A stretch of 45,214 bases of DNA from an uncultured Clostridia bacterium (GTDB lineage: Bacteria > Bacillota > Clostridia > TANB77 > CAG-508). The position numbers and the translations under genes are program-made. Below, one piece after another: positions 19,403 to 28,514 of this stretch; position 1 is the stretch's first letter; the number at the start of each line of letters is the position of its first letter. The DNA is taken from the NCBI GenBank assembly GCA_947628115.1, contig CANQYS010000008.1, positions 1-45,214 of the forward strand, written 5' to 3'. Below the pieces are notes generated by a model. The model saw only the letters and a list, made by a program, of their open reading frames with translations, did not search any database and was not told where the DNA came from.

Positions 19403-19434
19403 ACCACTCTAGAAAATTTTCTAGAGTGGTTTTT
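19403..19434 (+). terminator. Terminator after the DUF3841-like gene
   Basis: A perfect hairpin with arms ACCACTCTAGAAAA and TTTTCTAGAGTGGT is followed by TTTTT on the plus strand, directly after the stop. It also lies at the 3' end of the converging lysS. Confidence 0.9.
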
Positions 19435-19441
19435 CTATTTA

Positions 19442-20938
19442 TTAAGCAAGTGGCTTCATTGTTGGGAACAATAAAACATCCCTAATTGATGCACTATCTG
19501 TAAGTAGCATTATAAGTCTATCTACTCCTATTCCTAGTCCTCCTGTTGGTGGCATACCATATTCTAATGCTTGAATAAAGTCATCATCCATATCATTTGC
19601 TTCTTCATTACCTGCTTCTTTTTGCTGTGCTTGGTCTAAAAATCTTTCGTATTGATCTATTGGATCATTTAATTCTGAATATGCATTTCCATATTCTCTT
19701 CCACCAATAAATACTTCAAATCTTTCTACTAATCTTGGATCTGATGGTTTTCTTTTTGTAAGCGGAGATACTTCCACTGGATAGTCTATTATAAATGTTG
19801 GTTGAATTAATGTTTCTTCTACTTTTTCTTCAAAAACAAGGTTAATTACATTTCCTCTTTCTAAAATTCCATCTATTTCTATTCCTATTTCTTTTGCTGC
19901 ATTAGTTGCTTCTTCGTCTGTATTTAATGTATTAAAGTCAATTCCTGTTACTTCTTTTATTGCATCTATCATAGGAATTCTCTTCCATCCTGGTGTTAAA
20001 TCAATTGGTGTTCCTTGATATGTAATATTTGTTGTTCCCAATACTTTTGTAGCAACTGTTGATATTATTTCTTCTGTAATATCCATCATATCATTATAGT
20101 CTTGGTATGCAGCATATAACTCTATATTTGTAAACTCTGGATTATGTTTTATAGAAATTCCTTCATTTCTAAACATTCTTCCTAATTCGTATACTCTATC
20201 AAAGCCTCCGACTATTAATCTTTTTAAATAAAGTTCATTTGCAATTCTTAAATACATATCCATATCTAATGTATTATGGTGTGTTATAAATGGTCGTGCT
20301 GCTGCACCACCTGCTATAGTGTTTAGTATTGGTGTATCAACTTCAACATATCCTTTATTATCTAATACATTTTTTATTTCTTTTATAATTTTACTTCTTA
20401 TCATAAAGGTTTCTTTAACTTCTGGGTTCATAATTAAATCTACATATCTTTGTCTATATCTTAATTCTGTATCCTTTAGCCCATGAAATTTTTCTGGAAG
20501 AGGTCTTAAAGATTTTGTAAGCAATACTACCTCTTTTGCATGCACAGATATTTCTTCTGTTCTTGTTTTAAATACAAAACCTTTTATTCCAATAATATCT
20601 CCTATATCATATGTTTTAAAAGCTGAATAGCTTTCCTCTCCTAAATCATTTATGCTAACATAACTCTGAATTTTTCCTTCTGCATCTTGTATTGTACAAA
20701 AAGATGCTTTCCCCATTATTCTTTTTGCCATAATTCTACCAGCCACTGCAACATCTTTACCTTCTAGTTCATCGTAATTTTCCTTTATTTGTTTGCTTAA
20801 ATGTGTTCTATTGTATTTTGTTATTTTAAAAGGATCTTTTCCTTGTTTTTGTAACTCTTTTAATTTCTCTTTTCTAATTGCTATTAAATGATTTTCATCT
20901 AATTGTTCCTCATTATTGTTTATTTGATTTTCTGCCAT
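19442..20938 (-). CDS. lysS: Lysyl-tRNA synthetase, class II
   Basis: Charges tRNA-Lys. The 498-residue protein has the N-terminal OB-fold anticodon domain ([19 protein letters not shown]), class II motif 1 in the region ending VDTPIL, motif 2 [15 protein letters not shown] and motif 3 [14 protein letters not shown] near the C-terminus. Length and all motifs are normal. The frame is intact. AAGGAGATG precedes the ATG. It converges on the DUF3841-like gene. Confidence 0.96.
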   Translation of the reverse strand: MAENQINNNEEQLDENHLIAIRKEKLKELQKQGKDPFKITKYNRTHLSKQIKENYDELEGKDVAVAGRIMAKRIMGKASFCTIQDAEGKIQSYVSINDLGEESYSAFKTYDIGDIIGIKGFVFKTRTEEISVHAKEVVLLTKSLRPLPEKFHGLKDTELRYRQRYVDLIMNPEVKETFMIRSKIIKEIKNVLDNKGYVEVDTPILNTIAGGAAARPFITHHNTLDMDMYLRIANELYLKRLIVGGFDRVYELGRMFRNEGISIKHNPEFTNIELYAAYQDYNDMMDITEEIISTVATKVLGTTNITYQGTPIDLTPGWKRIPMIDAIKEVTGIDFNTLNTDEEATNAAKEIGIEIDGILERGNVINLVFEEKVEETLIQPTFIIDYPVEVSPLTKRKPSDPRLVERFEVFIGGREYGNAYSELNDPIDQYERFLDQAQQKEAGNEEANDMDDDFIQALEYGMPPTGGLGIGVDRLIMLLTDSASIRDVLLFPTMKPLA

Positions 20939-21018
20939 ATTTTCATCTCCTTAAAAACTTATTTTATAATTATATAACAGAAAATAGGAATTGTAAATAT
21001 TTAGGTTGTTAAAAAAAT

Positions 21019-21083
21019 AAAAGCTAAAACAATTATTTTTTTACAAATGAGCATTCATTTTCAAAAAATAATGTTTTAGCTTT
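21019..21083. repeat. 64-bp hairpin element, copy 1
   Basis: AAAGCTAAAACA at one end and TGTTTTAGCTTT at the other, with inner arms around AATGAGCATTCATT. It lies about 110 bases downstream of the first pilin-leader gene. Near-identical copies are at 22962-23025 and 44835-44898. It could be a MITE-like repeat or double as a terminator. Confidence 0.85.
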
Positions 21084-21190
21084 AGTTTTTTAACTATAGT
21101 TGATTTTGTACACTTTTATAATAAAATCTCTATCCTCAATAGTAACAATCTTAAAGACGTAAGGTCAAAGTGACTTAGCATCACCATTTT

Positions 21191-22591
21191 CTACTCAGTT
21201 CTACTTAAAGAGTGCATATGAGCCACATCAGATCCATTTGCCTCAACTTCACTTTTTATCACTGTGATATTAGATCCTAGAGCAACTAGGGGGCGTAGGT
21301 AACCTTCTTCGGCGTACCCCCCCTGTGAAATCCCATCTGAGTCGTATAGATCACTTTTGAATATAGAATCATTCTCGACGCCGTGCAACTTAAAGCCTAC
21401 ACACATATAAGCGCAATCGACACATCGCGAGGCCAACCAATAAGAAGCATTTATACCGAAAATCATGTCGCAGAACTCTTCATTCATACAATAATCATCA
21501 TTTGGGTTACTTTCCAAGCAATAATATGTTTGTTTGCAAGTCAACGCATCAATTGCTTTACTGATTCCCTTGTTGTCCGGACTTGTATTTAATTGATCCT
21601 CTGTTTTATAAAATGGATCACTTCCTCCTATTCCGTCTTTTTTTATTCCAGTTTCTACATCTTTTTCTTCTACACCTATCCCTGATCCGTTTTCTTCAGC
21701 GTATATTACTGGATAATTTAAATTACTTGTATATGTTTTCGTATTTCCATATTGCGTACCTGAACTATTATCTTTATTATAATTGTCTCTTGCGGTTTTA
21801 CCATCTTCGCTAAATCCTGCTTCTATATCTTCTATTGTTATACTTCTTGCTGTTACTCCTAATTCTTTATTACTATATAATTTTTCACATATGTCATTTA
21901 ATATATATACTCCATTGTTATATCCCTTTGCACCTTTAAAGCAAACTTCTTCAGTTGTTGGTTTTTCACTTATCAGTGTTAGGCATCCATTTGCGTCTAC
22001 TCCTAATACTCTCCATTTTAAACTTTCTGTTGCTAAATCTGAATTATTATAGCTACTATTTGTATTTCCTGTGTAATCTTCTGTTAATTTATCACTTGAA
22101 TAAGTATCTTCATCTGGTTTGTAATTTACGTAGTCACCTATATTTAATGTTACTTTTCCATCTGTTACAGTATTACCTTCTGTACTTAATTTCCAGTTTC
22201 CTATTATCGATTCTTTTCCATCTAAATAATCTTGCATTGAGTTGTACCATTTTCCGTCTACTTGTACTTTTCCTTCTGCCAATTTTTGTTCTTCTTCTAT
22301 CGCTTCTTGTGTTTTTGTTGTTGCTTGTTTTGCTTTGTTAAATAATCCTCCATTTAATGCTACGTTAACTGTTACTGCAACTAGTATTAACATTACTATT
22401 ATTGTTATTATTAATGCTATTAATGTAATTCCTTTTGGGGTAGAATTTGGTGTTTGGATTTTGGAATTTAGATTTGAGTTTTCCGCTGGAGTATTTTTAG
22501 TATGTTCTCTGAAGAGCGGGCGGACAGGGTCGTCCGCCCCTACAGCATTTGCATTAATTTTTTTACATTCTTTTGTTTTTAATTTTAACAT
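21191..22591 (-). CDS. Pilin-leader surface protein with DGR-target-like C-terminus (copy 1)
   Basis: A 466-residue protein. A long N-terminal leader includes KINANAVGADDPVRP, encoded by a GC-rich repeat module, and precedes a type IV pilin-like segment G|ITLIALIITIIVMLILVAVT. A middle region follows with VQVDGKWYNSMQDYLDG and WRVLGVDANGCLTLIS. The C-terminus has YWLASRCVDC, a segment very different from its paralogue, and EGYLRPLVALGSN. YWLASR...RP(V/L)V.L is the frame of C-type-lectin-like variable domains targeted by diversity-generating retroelements in gut Firmicutes. No reverse transcriptase is in the window. AAGGAGAG precedes the ATG. It is about 60-70% alike to the gene at 23.1-24.5 kb except for the variable part. 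Confidence 0.75.
   Translation of the reverse strand: MLKLKTKECKKINANAVGADDPVRPLFREHTKNTPAENSNLNSKIQTPNSTPKGITLIALIITIIVMLILVAVTVNVALNGGLFNKAKQATTKTQEAIEEEQKLAEGKVQVDGKWYNSMQDYLDGKESIIGNWKLSTEGNTVTDGKVTLNIGDYVNYKPDEDTYSSDKLTEDYTGNTNSSYNNSDLATESLKWRVLGVDANGCLTLISEKPTTEEVCFKGAKGYNNGVYILNDICEKLYSNKELGVTARSITIEDIEAGFSEDGKTARDNYNKDNSSGTQYGNTKTYTSNLNYPVIYAEENGSGIGVEEKDVETGIKKDGIGGSDPFYKTEDQLNTSPDNKGISKAIDALTCKQTYYCLESNPNDDYCMNEEFCDMIFGINASYWLASRCVDCAYMCVGFKLHGVENDSIFKSDLYDSDGISQGGYAEEGYLRPLVALGSNITVIKSEVEANGSDVAHMHSLSRTE
21240..21460 (-). other. Candidate variable region of pilin-leader protein 1
   Basis: Coding sequence between LASRCVDC and YLRPLVALGS, less AT-rich than the rest of the gene and hardly alignable to copy 2, although both sides align well. 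This is the pattern of retroelement-driven adenine mutagenesis. The boundaries are approximate. Confidence 0.5.
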
Positions 22592-22961
22592 GTGTTTTTC
22601 TCTCCTTCTTTTGTATTATTTACATTTATTTTCTCATTTATGTGTATTATAAGTTATATGTTTTTCTTTGTCAATTAGTTCTACACTTTTTTAAAATAAA
22701 TTTCATAAATTTACTTTTCTTAAAAAATATTACCACATGTTATTTTATTTTTTAATATTTTTTATGTTTATTTGTAAATATATATTTTTGTTGTTCCTTC
22801 TTTATTTATATTTTACATTTCTAATTTATGTCTTTTTGTGGGTAGACACAAGGACTGTCCCTACATTTTTCTTTACTATTTTTATTTTCGGAATGTTACT
22901 TTGAATATTGTACGAACCTTGTCGATTTAATGAAAATTTTTAAATTTTCATTAAATTTTTA
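22592..22961. other. Gap upstream of pilin-leader gene 1
   Basis: AT-rich sequence holding the presumed promoter of the gene at 21.2-22.6 kb and, at about 22838-22868, one weak repeat module (GTGGGTAGACACAAGGAC then TGTCCCTAC). No gene or RNA is seen. Confidence 0.5.
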
Positions 22962-23025
22962 AAAGCTAAAACAATTATTTTTTGACAAATGAGCATTCAT
23001 TTTCAAAAAATAATGTTTTAGCTTT
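22962..23025. repeat. 64-bp hairpin element, copy 2
   Basis: Same sequence as copy 1 apart from single bases (TTTTTTGACAAATGAGC against TTTTTTTACAAATGAGC). It lies about 120 bases downstream of pilin-leader gene 2. The flanking sequence towards the gene also matches copy 1, so gene and element seem to have been duplicated together. Confidence 0.85.
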
Positions 23026-23143
23026 AGTTTATTTTAACACTAATTGATTTTATACACTTTTATGATAAAACATCCCATCCTCAACGGTACAGAAATAATA
23101 ACTTTATTGAAGTTATATCAAAAGCCTTCACATCAAAATAATT

Positions 23144-24532
23144 TTAATTTGCTTGACTTAACGAATGCATTTGACTCGGATCTGCATCACTAGTTTCTCC
23201 GTCATATGGTACTACTTTGATACTAGATCCTAGAGAAATCGTAGGGCGTAGGTACTCCGCACCCGCTCCTGTACTGTTACTCGTCGTACACATAGAAGAT
23301 CCCAGTTTGCCTCTATAAATAGAAAATCGGCAGAAAGAGGCCTTCGTACCGCAATCCACGCATCGACTGGCAAGACCAAAATCGAAATTCGGGGCAAATA
23401 TCATATCATAGAAAATACTGTTATTTAAATATTGTTGTGGAGTAGAAGAACTAAAAGAAGAAAGAGAATAAAAAGTCTGAGTGCATGTTAACGCTTTTTC
23501 TTCTCCGACTTGAGCTCCCGCATACATGAATTCTTTTTTTTCTGGTTTACTTATTAATTGACTTTCATTGTAGTAAGAGATACTTCCACTTATCCCATTT
23601 GTTTTTACGTCAGTTGTAGCTTTGTCTTCTGTTACTCCAATTCCCGATCCGTTTTCTTGTGCGTATAGTACTGGATATCCTAAATAACTTGTATATGTTT
23701 TTGTTTCTCCATATTGTGCAGACTTTTTAGTTAGTGCCTCTTTACTAAATCCACCCTCTACATCTTCTATATTTAAACTCCTTGCTCTTATTCCTAATTC
23801 AGTATTACTATATAGTTTTTCACATACGTCATTTAATATATATACTCCATTGTTATATCCTTTTGCTCCTTTAAAATAAACAGATTCAGTTGTTGGTTTA
23901 TCACTTATTAGTGTTAAACATCCATTTGCATCTACTCCTAATACTCTCCACTTTAAGTCTGTATTAGTTTTTAAATCTGAATCATTATAGCTACTATCTG
24001 TATTTCCTGTGTAATCTTCTGTTAATTTTTCTTTTGAATAAGTATCTTCATCTGGTGTGTAATTTACGTAGTCTCCTATTTTTAATGTTACTTTTCCATC
24101 TGTTACAGTATTACCATCGTCATTTAATTTCCAGTTTCCTATTATCAATTCTCTTCCATCTAAATAATCTTGCATTGAGTTGTACCATTTTCCATCTACT
24201 TGTATTTTTCCTTCTGCCAATTTTTGTTCTTCTTCTACCGCTTCTTGTGTTTTTGTTGTTGCTTGTTTCGCTTTATTAAACAATCCTCCATTTAATGCTA
24301 CGTTAACTGTTACTGCTACTAGTATTAACATTACTATTATTGTTATTATTAATGCTATTAATGTAATTCCTGTTTTAGAGGTTAGTGGTTGGAGGTTAGA
24401 GGTTAGATTTGATCGTGCCTTCGAAGATTTTTTGTTTGGGGTATTTTCTTCGAAGAGCGGGTGGAAAGTCGCGTCCGCCCCTACAGCATTTGCATTAATT
24501 TTTTTACACTCTTTTGTTTTTAATTTTAACAT
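23144..24532 (-). CDS. Pilin-leader surface protein with DGR-target-like C-terminus (copy 2)
   Basis: A 462-residue paralogue of the gene at 21.2-22.6 kb. It shares the start MLKLKTKECKKINANAVGAD, the pilin-like segment TGITLIALIITIIVMLILVAV, VQVDGKWYNSMQDYLDG and WRVLGVDANGCLTLIS. The C-terminus has FGLASRCVDC, a divergent stretch and AEYLRPTISLGSS. The leader contains repeat-derived sequence, here GC-rich module plus TTAGAGGTTAG-type words (residues LTSNLQPLTSK). Where the paralogue has YWLAS this has FGLAS, so the usually constant Trp is changed. AAAGGAG precedes the ATG. A divergent small XRE regulator and a palindromic operator-like site lie directly upstream. Confidence 0.75.
   Translation of the reverse strand: MLKLKTKECKKINANAVGADATFHPLFEENTPNKKSSKARSNLTSNLQPLTSKTGITLIALIITIIVMLILVAVTVNVALNGGLFNKAKQATTKTQEAVEEEQKLAEGKIQVDGKWYNSMQDYLDGRELIIGNWKLNDDGNTVTDGKVTLKIGDYVNYTPDEDTYSKEKLTEDYTGNTDSSYNDSDLKTNTDLKWRVLGVDANGCLTLISDKPTTESVYFKGAKGYNNGVYILNDVCEKLYSNTELGIRARSLNIEDVEGGFSKEALTKKSAQYGETKTYTSYLGYPVLYAQENGSGIGVTEDKATTDVKTNGISGSISYYNESQLISKPEKKEFMYAGAQVGEEKALTCTQTFYSLSSFSSSTPQQYLNNSIFYDMIFAPNFDFGLASRCVDCGTKASFCRFSIYRGKLGSSMCTTSNSTGAGAEYLRPTISLGSSIKVVPYDGETSDADPSQMHSLSQAN
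23195..23405 (-). other. Candidate variable region of pilin-leader protein 2
   Basis: Segment between LASRCVDC and YLRPTISLGS. It differs from copy 1 at most residues while both borders are conserved. Boundaries are approximate. Confidence 0.5.
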
Positions 24533-24613
24533 TTGTGTCTCCTTTCCTTTCTTTTGTTGTTATTTGCATTTTACAAATAATTATTCAACTTTATATGAAT
24601 ATTATAATTAATA

Positions 24614-24628
24614 TGACATTTAATGTCA
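24614..24628. promoter_or_regulatory. Palindromic operator-like site between pilin gene 2 and the XRE gene
   Basis: TGACATTTAATGTCA is a perfect palindrome with seven-base arms. A further half-site-like TATGACATAAT lies near 24649-24659. Position between two divergent promoters suggests binding of the adjacent XRE protein. Confidence 0.6.
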
Positions 24629-24648
24629 ATATTATTTTTCTACTAAAT

Positions 24649-24675
24649 ATGACATAATTTTACTGGTGGTATAAT
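24649..24675 (+). promoter_or_regulatory. Putative promoter of the XRE gene
   Basis: A TATGACA box and a perfect TATAAT (24670-24675) with about 16 bases between them. The TATAAT directly precedes the TTG candidate start, so either the mRNA is nearly leaderless or translation starts at an inner ATG (24715 or 24721). Confidence 0.55.
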
Positions 24676-24873
24676 TTGATTAGTGAAAAAAGAAAATTTT
24701 ATAAATATACTCAAATGCAAATGGCAAACAAATTGGAAATTAGCTTAAGGCAATATGCTAGAATAGATAAAGAAGAAGATTTACCCAGAAGAGATATACT
24801 CCGAAAATTAATTAATTTACTTGATTTAAGTGATGAAGAAGTTGGAAAATACATAAAAAAAATCGTAAGCTAA
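24676..24873 (+). CDS. Small XRE-type helix-turn-helix regulator
   Basis: A 65-residue protein made almost only of a Cro/XRE helix-turn-helix: YTQMQMANKLEISLRQYARIDKEEDLPRRDIL, followed by LINLLDLSDEEV. The frame starts at TTG, the only start that keeps the whole HTH, but this start overlaps the likely promoter; ATG at 24715 or 24721 would cut into the first helix. It is divergent from pilin-leader gene 2 with a palindrome between them, so autoregulation and control of the pilin gene are plausible inferences. Confidence 0.65.
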   Translation: MISEKRKFYKYTQMQMANKLEISLRQYARIDKEEDLPRRDILRKLINLLDLSDEEVGKYIKKIVS

Positions 24874-24974
24874 TTATTTTATATAACTGTGAATATTATT
24901 CCTAGTTATACTTTATAATTTTTATATAATATTGTAAAAAAACATTATCAATAATTATAACTGATAATGTTTTG

Positions 24975-25245
24975 TTATATATTTTCGTATAAAAATTTCT
25001 CATATTTGTCCGATTTCATATTCGGGACTAATTGTTCTAATATTAGTTTTCCTACATAATCTATTCGTCTGCTCCAATAACCACTTAGATTTTCTTTTAA
25101 TGGCTCAGGTTTTCCAATTCCTTCATATTTATTTCGTCCGAATATCTGATAGTAATAAATTTATTCTTTTTAAAGCTTTTTTGTCTTGCGTTTGCCAATA
25201 GCAATATTCTTCCCATGCTTTAGAGGTAAAAGAAATATTATTCAT
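24975..25245 (-). pseudogene. YoeB/Txe-family mRNA interferase, C-terminus lost; contains a +1 CGG site
   Basis: Skipping the base at 25140 gives an 89-residue chain: [62 protein letters not shown]. This matches YoeB/Txe toxins, ribosome-dependent RNases, up to RRID. The rest, [20 protein letters not shown] then KFLYENI, does not show the family's RLVY and terminal HY, so the catalytic end has been lost or replaced. The start ATG overlaps the end of the antitoxin reading frame, the usual arrangement. The pair looks decayed. Confidence 0.7.
25138..25140 (-). other. +1 recoding site CGG in the YoeB-like toxin
   Basis: The frame reads INLLLSDI then CGG ACG AAA TAA. Skipping the C at 25140 gives [18 protein letters not shown], the conserved toxin sequence. 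Preceding codon ATT, glycine codon GGA. Confidence 0.82.
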
Positions 25246-25300
25246 TTTCCATCGTCTCTAATTCTTTCATAGTTTTTTTAACAACTTTTCCTTCTTCTAA

Positions 25301-25543
25301 TTACTTAATTGATTCATCTATAGCTTTCATATTGCTTTCAGAATAAAATGGATCAATAGATACATCAAATGGAATTCTTTTTTCACGAATTATCTTTTTA
25401 GCAAATATATTAAAGGCTGTAGACATTGTTATTCCAAGTTCATTGCAGATTTGTTCCATTTGTTTTTTAGTTGTTTCATCTATTCTAAAATTAATTAATG
25501 TTTGTGCCATAAATATCACTTCTTTCAAATAATATTTTAACAT
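25301..25543 (-). CDS. RelB/DinJ-type antitoxin, shortened by an in-frame TAA
   Basis: The ribbon-helix-helix N-terminus is clear: MAQTLINFRIDETTKKQMEQ, then LGITMSTAFNIFAKKIIRE. It is typical of DinJ/RelB antitoxins that bind operator DNA and the toxin. The frame stops at SNMKAIDESIK-TAA, but the same frame continues with LEEGKVVKKTMKELETMENE to a second stop at 25238, which is the expected antitoxin tail. A C-to-T change (CAA to TAA) would explain it. The true start is probably the inner Met before AQTLINF (about 25510), 14 bases after GAAG. The truncated tail usually holds the toxin-binding part. Confidence 0.78.
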   Translation of the reverse strand: MLKYYLKEVIFMAQTLINFRIDETTKKQMEQICNELGITMSTAFNIFAKKIIREKRIPFDVSIDPFYSESNMKAIDESIK

Positions 25544-25623
25544 AGTAAAGATACTGTCAATACAATGTATTTATATATAATATTATTTTATCAAAAAATT
25601 AGTGATATTATTCATAAAAATAT

Positions 25624-25651
25624 AAAAAACGCTATACAGGTCTGTATAGCG
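25624..25651 (-). terminator. Terminator after tRNA-Glu
   Basis: Hairpin CGCTATACAG/CTGTATAGCG followed on the minus strand by TTTTTT, six bases after the encoded CCA. Confidence 0.9.
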
Positions 25652-25657
25652 CTATTT

Positions 25658-25732
25658 TGGTGACCCGTACGGGAATCGAACCCATGATTCAGCCTTGAGA
25701 GGGCTGCGTCTTAACCGCTTGACCAACGGGCC
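25658..25732 (-). tRNA. tRNA-Glu (anticodon CTC)
   Basis: A 75-base cloverleaf on the minus strand with acceptor GGCCCGT/ACGGGTC, anticodon arm GCAGCC-CTCTCAA-GGCTG giving anticodon CTC, T-loop GGTTCGATTCC and encoded CCA. It reads GAG. An rRNA operon is not nearby. A strong terminator follows. Confidence 0.92.
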
Positions 25733-25815
25733 ATATATATTTTACGTAACTATATTTATAACATTTTTTGTATGTTTTTGTCAAGAGTTAATTTTTTAAG
25801 AATTGTGCTACATAT

Positions 25816-26048
25816 AAATTGTAGTTTGTAGGGATAAATTCATTTTCAAATCTGTAGGGGCAGATTCCATATCTGCCCGGAATTATTTATTGTTTTTCGG
25901 GCGGAAATTGATTCCGCCCCTACAACGTTTGCATTTAATTAGTTTGTTAAATTCTTTCTCGGGCGGACACAAGGCCCGCCCCTACAATGTTTGCAATGGT
26001 TTATTTCTAATCTCTAACCTCTAATTTCTAACTTCTAAACTACAATTT
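25816..26048. repeat. Composite repeat element C
   Basis: Bounded by AAATTGTAGTTTGTA and AAACTACAATTT as terminal inverted repeats. Inside are three GC-rich modules (for example GTAGGGGCAGATT ... ATCTGCCC and CGGGCGGACACAAGG) and CTAACCTCTAATTTC-type words. It fills the gap between tRNA-Glu and the end of recN; no gene. Confidence 0.8.
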
Positions 26049-26052
26049 GCTT

Positions 26053-27670
26053 TTATGGTTTGCTAATTAATTCTTTTGCATATTGAAGCGAAATTGTTGT
26101 TATTTCTCCACTTGCTATTCTTGCAATTTCTTTTAGCAAATTTTCGTCTTTTAATAATGATATATTTGTTTTTGTTTTTCCATCCTTTACTTCTTTATTA
26201 ATGTAATAGTTTGTGTCTCCTTTAGCTGCTATTGTTGCTAAGTGGGTTACACATATTATTTGATGATTTTTTGCTATTTGTTTCATTTTTTCTGCTACTT
26301 TATTTGCTGCAACACCACTAATTCCTGTGTCTATTTCATCAAATACTAATGTTTCTACTTTGTCTACATCTGCTAGAACCCTTTTTATTGCAAGCATTAT
26401 TCTTGACATTTCTCCACCTGATGCAATTTTTACAAGTGGCTTAAATTCTTCTCCTAAATTTGTCATTATTAAAAATTCTATTTTATCTTGTCCGTTTTCA
26501 TTAAATTCGTTAGTATTACTATATTCTATATTTACTTTAAATTTTGTGTTTTTCATTTCTAAATCAATTAAATCATCTTGTATTTGTTCTGATAATATAA
26601 TACTAGCTTTTTCTCTTATTATATGCATTTGTTTGCATATTTCTTTCATTTGATTTTCTATAACTTCTAAATCCTTTTTTAGTTTATTTGTGTATTCTTC
26701 TAAATTTTCTATTTCAAATATTTCTTTTTCTACTTGTTCTTTATACTTTAATATTTCCTCTATATTATTTCCATATTTTCTTTTCATTGAATAAATTAAA
26801 TTTAATCTATTTTCTACCTGATCTATTTCTTTTTCGTCAAAATATATATCTTCTGAATAACTTGATATATTTCTTCCGGCAATCTTCTAAATCGTAATAT
26901 ATACTTTTTACTAATTCTGCAGTTTTTTTATACTCTTCGTTTATATCTTCTATTTTTTCTAATGCTCTTAATGCATTTTGTATTGAGTCTAGTGTTATAT
27001 TTGAAATTTCATTTTCTGCTACTTCCAAATTCTTAGAAAGTTTTTCACTATTTAATATTTTTTTCTTTTTTTCTTCTAGTTCTTCTTCTTCACTTTTTTT
27101 TAAATTTGCTTCATCAATTTCCTTTAACTGATATTTTAATAAATCTAATTTTCTTTGTCTTTCTTTATCGTCTCCATAATTTTTTGATATTTCTTCCTTT
27201 AATGTTTTGTATTTATTATATTTTTCTAAATAATTTAATTTTTCTTTTTTTAATTCTTTTTCTGCAAATCCATCCAATAGTTTTATATGCAAACTTGAAT
27301 TTAATAACGATTGATTATCATTTTGTCCATGAATATCTATTATGGATGCCATAAAATTTTTTAATTCTTTTACTGTTACCATTCTTCCATTTATTTTGCA
27401 TAAGTTTTTTCCATTTGTATTAATTTCTCTTGATAATATTATGTTGTCTTGGCTTTTATTAGTTGAAACACTCATTTCTACAAATGAATATTCTTCGCCT
27501 TTTCTTATCATTTCTTTTGAAAATCTACCGCCAGCTAAAATTTCTAATGAGCCAATTATAAGTGTTTTACCAGCTCCTGTTTCTCCTGTTAATACATTAA
27601 ATCCTTTATTTAAATCTATACTAATTTCGTCTATAATTCCAACATTTTTTATATGTAATGTATTTATCAA
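26053..27670 (-). CDS. recN: RecN, DNA double-strand-break repair ATPase (one +1 CGG site)
   Basis: SMC-like ATPase acting early in recombinational repair. N-terminal INTLHIKNVGIIDEISI and Walker A TGETGAGKT, a long coiled coil in the middle, then the signature ASGGEMSRIMLAIK and Walker B ETLVFDEIDTGISG. Skipping one base at 26878 in the coiled-coil part joins the halves to about 538 residues, normal for RecN. The start is taken as TTG at 27670 because GAGGTGG lies five bases upstream; an upstream ATG frame would add an unrelated tail. It ends next to repeat element C. Confidence 0.9.
26876..26878 (-). other. +1 recoding site CGG in recN
   Basis: The frame reads SIYYDLEDC then CGG. Skipping the C at 26878 gives YYDLEDCGRNISSYSEDIYF and continues to the RecN C-terminal half. 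This coiled-coil part is less conserved, so the Gly itself is not proven. Preceding codon TGC, glycine codon GGA. Confidence 0.78.
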
Positions 27671-27748
27671 TATTACCACCTCAATATGAAATATAATATA
27701 GCAAACATATGTTTTTGTCAATAGGTGTTAAAATATTTTTATTATTAA

Positions 27749-28501
27749 TTATTTTACTTCTTCTTGCGATTTAATTGTGTTGTTTTCTAGCAAATTAGAA
27801 CTCTTTTGCCCTTTATCGTCAAAATTTGGATTAAAATGATTTGCGTCATTTATTATTTTTAACTCTGTTATTCTTTTATTTATTTTTTTTATTTCTGTTC
27901 TTGTTTTTAATATTTCATTAGATATTATTGTCATTCTTGATTTATTTTTCCTGTTTAAAAATTCTAATTTTATTCTATCCATTTTCTTTTGTAATTCATT
28001 TTTTTCTTCGATTAAATCTTCCATTGTTGATTCTAATCGTGTTAAATCTATATCTAAATTTGATAACTCTATCTTTGTTTGTATTTTTTTCTCATCAGCT
28101 GTATTAAACCTATCTTCATTAGATTTTTTAAATTTTTCTTTTTCTTCTTTTAGTTTTTCATTTATCAGCTCTAATGCTTTTTCAGCTTTCTGCCAATATT
28201 CTTCTTCCTCGAAAACATTTTTTTCTGTTAATTCAATATTTAACTTTTCTTTTATCATATTTAAGTTTTCTATAAAATAAGAAATTGTTTTTGTTATTTG
28301 TTTATCTGGAACATAGTTAACATCATATTCTTTAGCCATTTTCATGTAATTGTTTATTGTAGGATTACTTCCATCCTCAATTTCTACTAACATTTTTTCT
28401 AATTCGGCTATTTTATTTTCTAAATTGCTTATTAACTCATCTTTGGTTTGTTTTGCATTATTCATAATATTGCTAACTCTACTTTTTTTATTGTATTCCA
28501 T
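27749..28501 (-). CDS. Coiled-coil protein of unknown function
   Basis: A 250-residue, highly charged protein (Lys/Glu-rich) without signal peptide or membrane segment. Two long coiled-coil stretches are visible (about residues 15-45 and 85-215), with short linkers such as DGSNPTINNYMKMAKEYDVNY between. I recognise no family. AGGAGG precedes the ATG. It lies between mrnC and recN in the same direction, suggesting joint transcription, but the context does not fix a role. Confidence 0.65.
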   Translation of the reverse strand: MEYNKKSRVSNIMNNAKQTKDELISNLENKIAELEKMLVEIEDGSNPTINNYMKMAKEYDVNYVPDKQITKTISYFIENLNMIKEKLNIELTEKNVFEEEEYWQKAEKALELINEKLKEEKEKFKKSNEDRFNTADEKKIQTKIELSNLDIDLTRLESTMEDLIEEKNELQKKMDRIKLEFLNRKNKSRMTIISNEILKTRTEIKKINKRITELKIINDANHFNPNFDDKGQKSSNLLENNTIKSQEEVK

Positions 28502-28514
28502 TGCTTTGTTCCTC

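Noticed and set aside
21191..24873. Complete diversity-generating retroelement in the window
   Set aside because: No reverse transcriptase frame, accessory protein or template repeat was found near the two pilin-leader genes; only the targets are present.
25301..25303. TAA as a reassigned codon in the antitoxin
   Set aside because: TAA ends many other genes here at the expected place, so a point mutation is simpler.
7260..26048. CRISPR array from the recurring GTAGGGGCGG units
   Set aside because: Unit lengths, spacing and orientation vary, there are no unique spacers of constant size and no cas genes.
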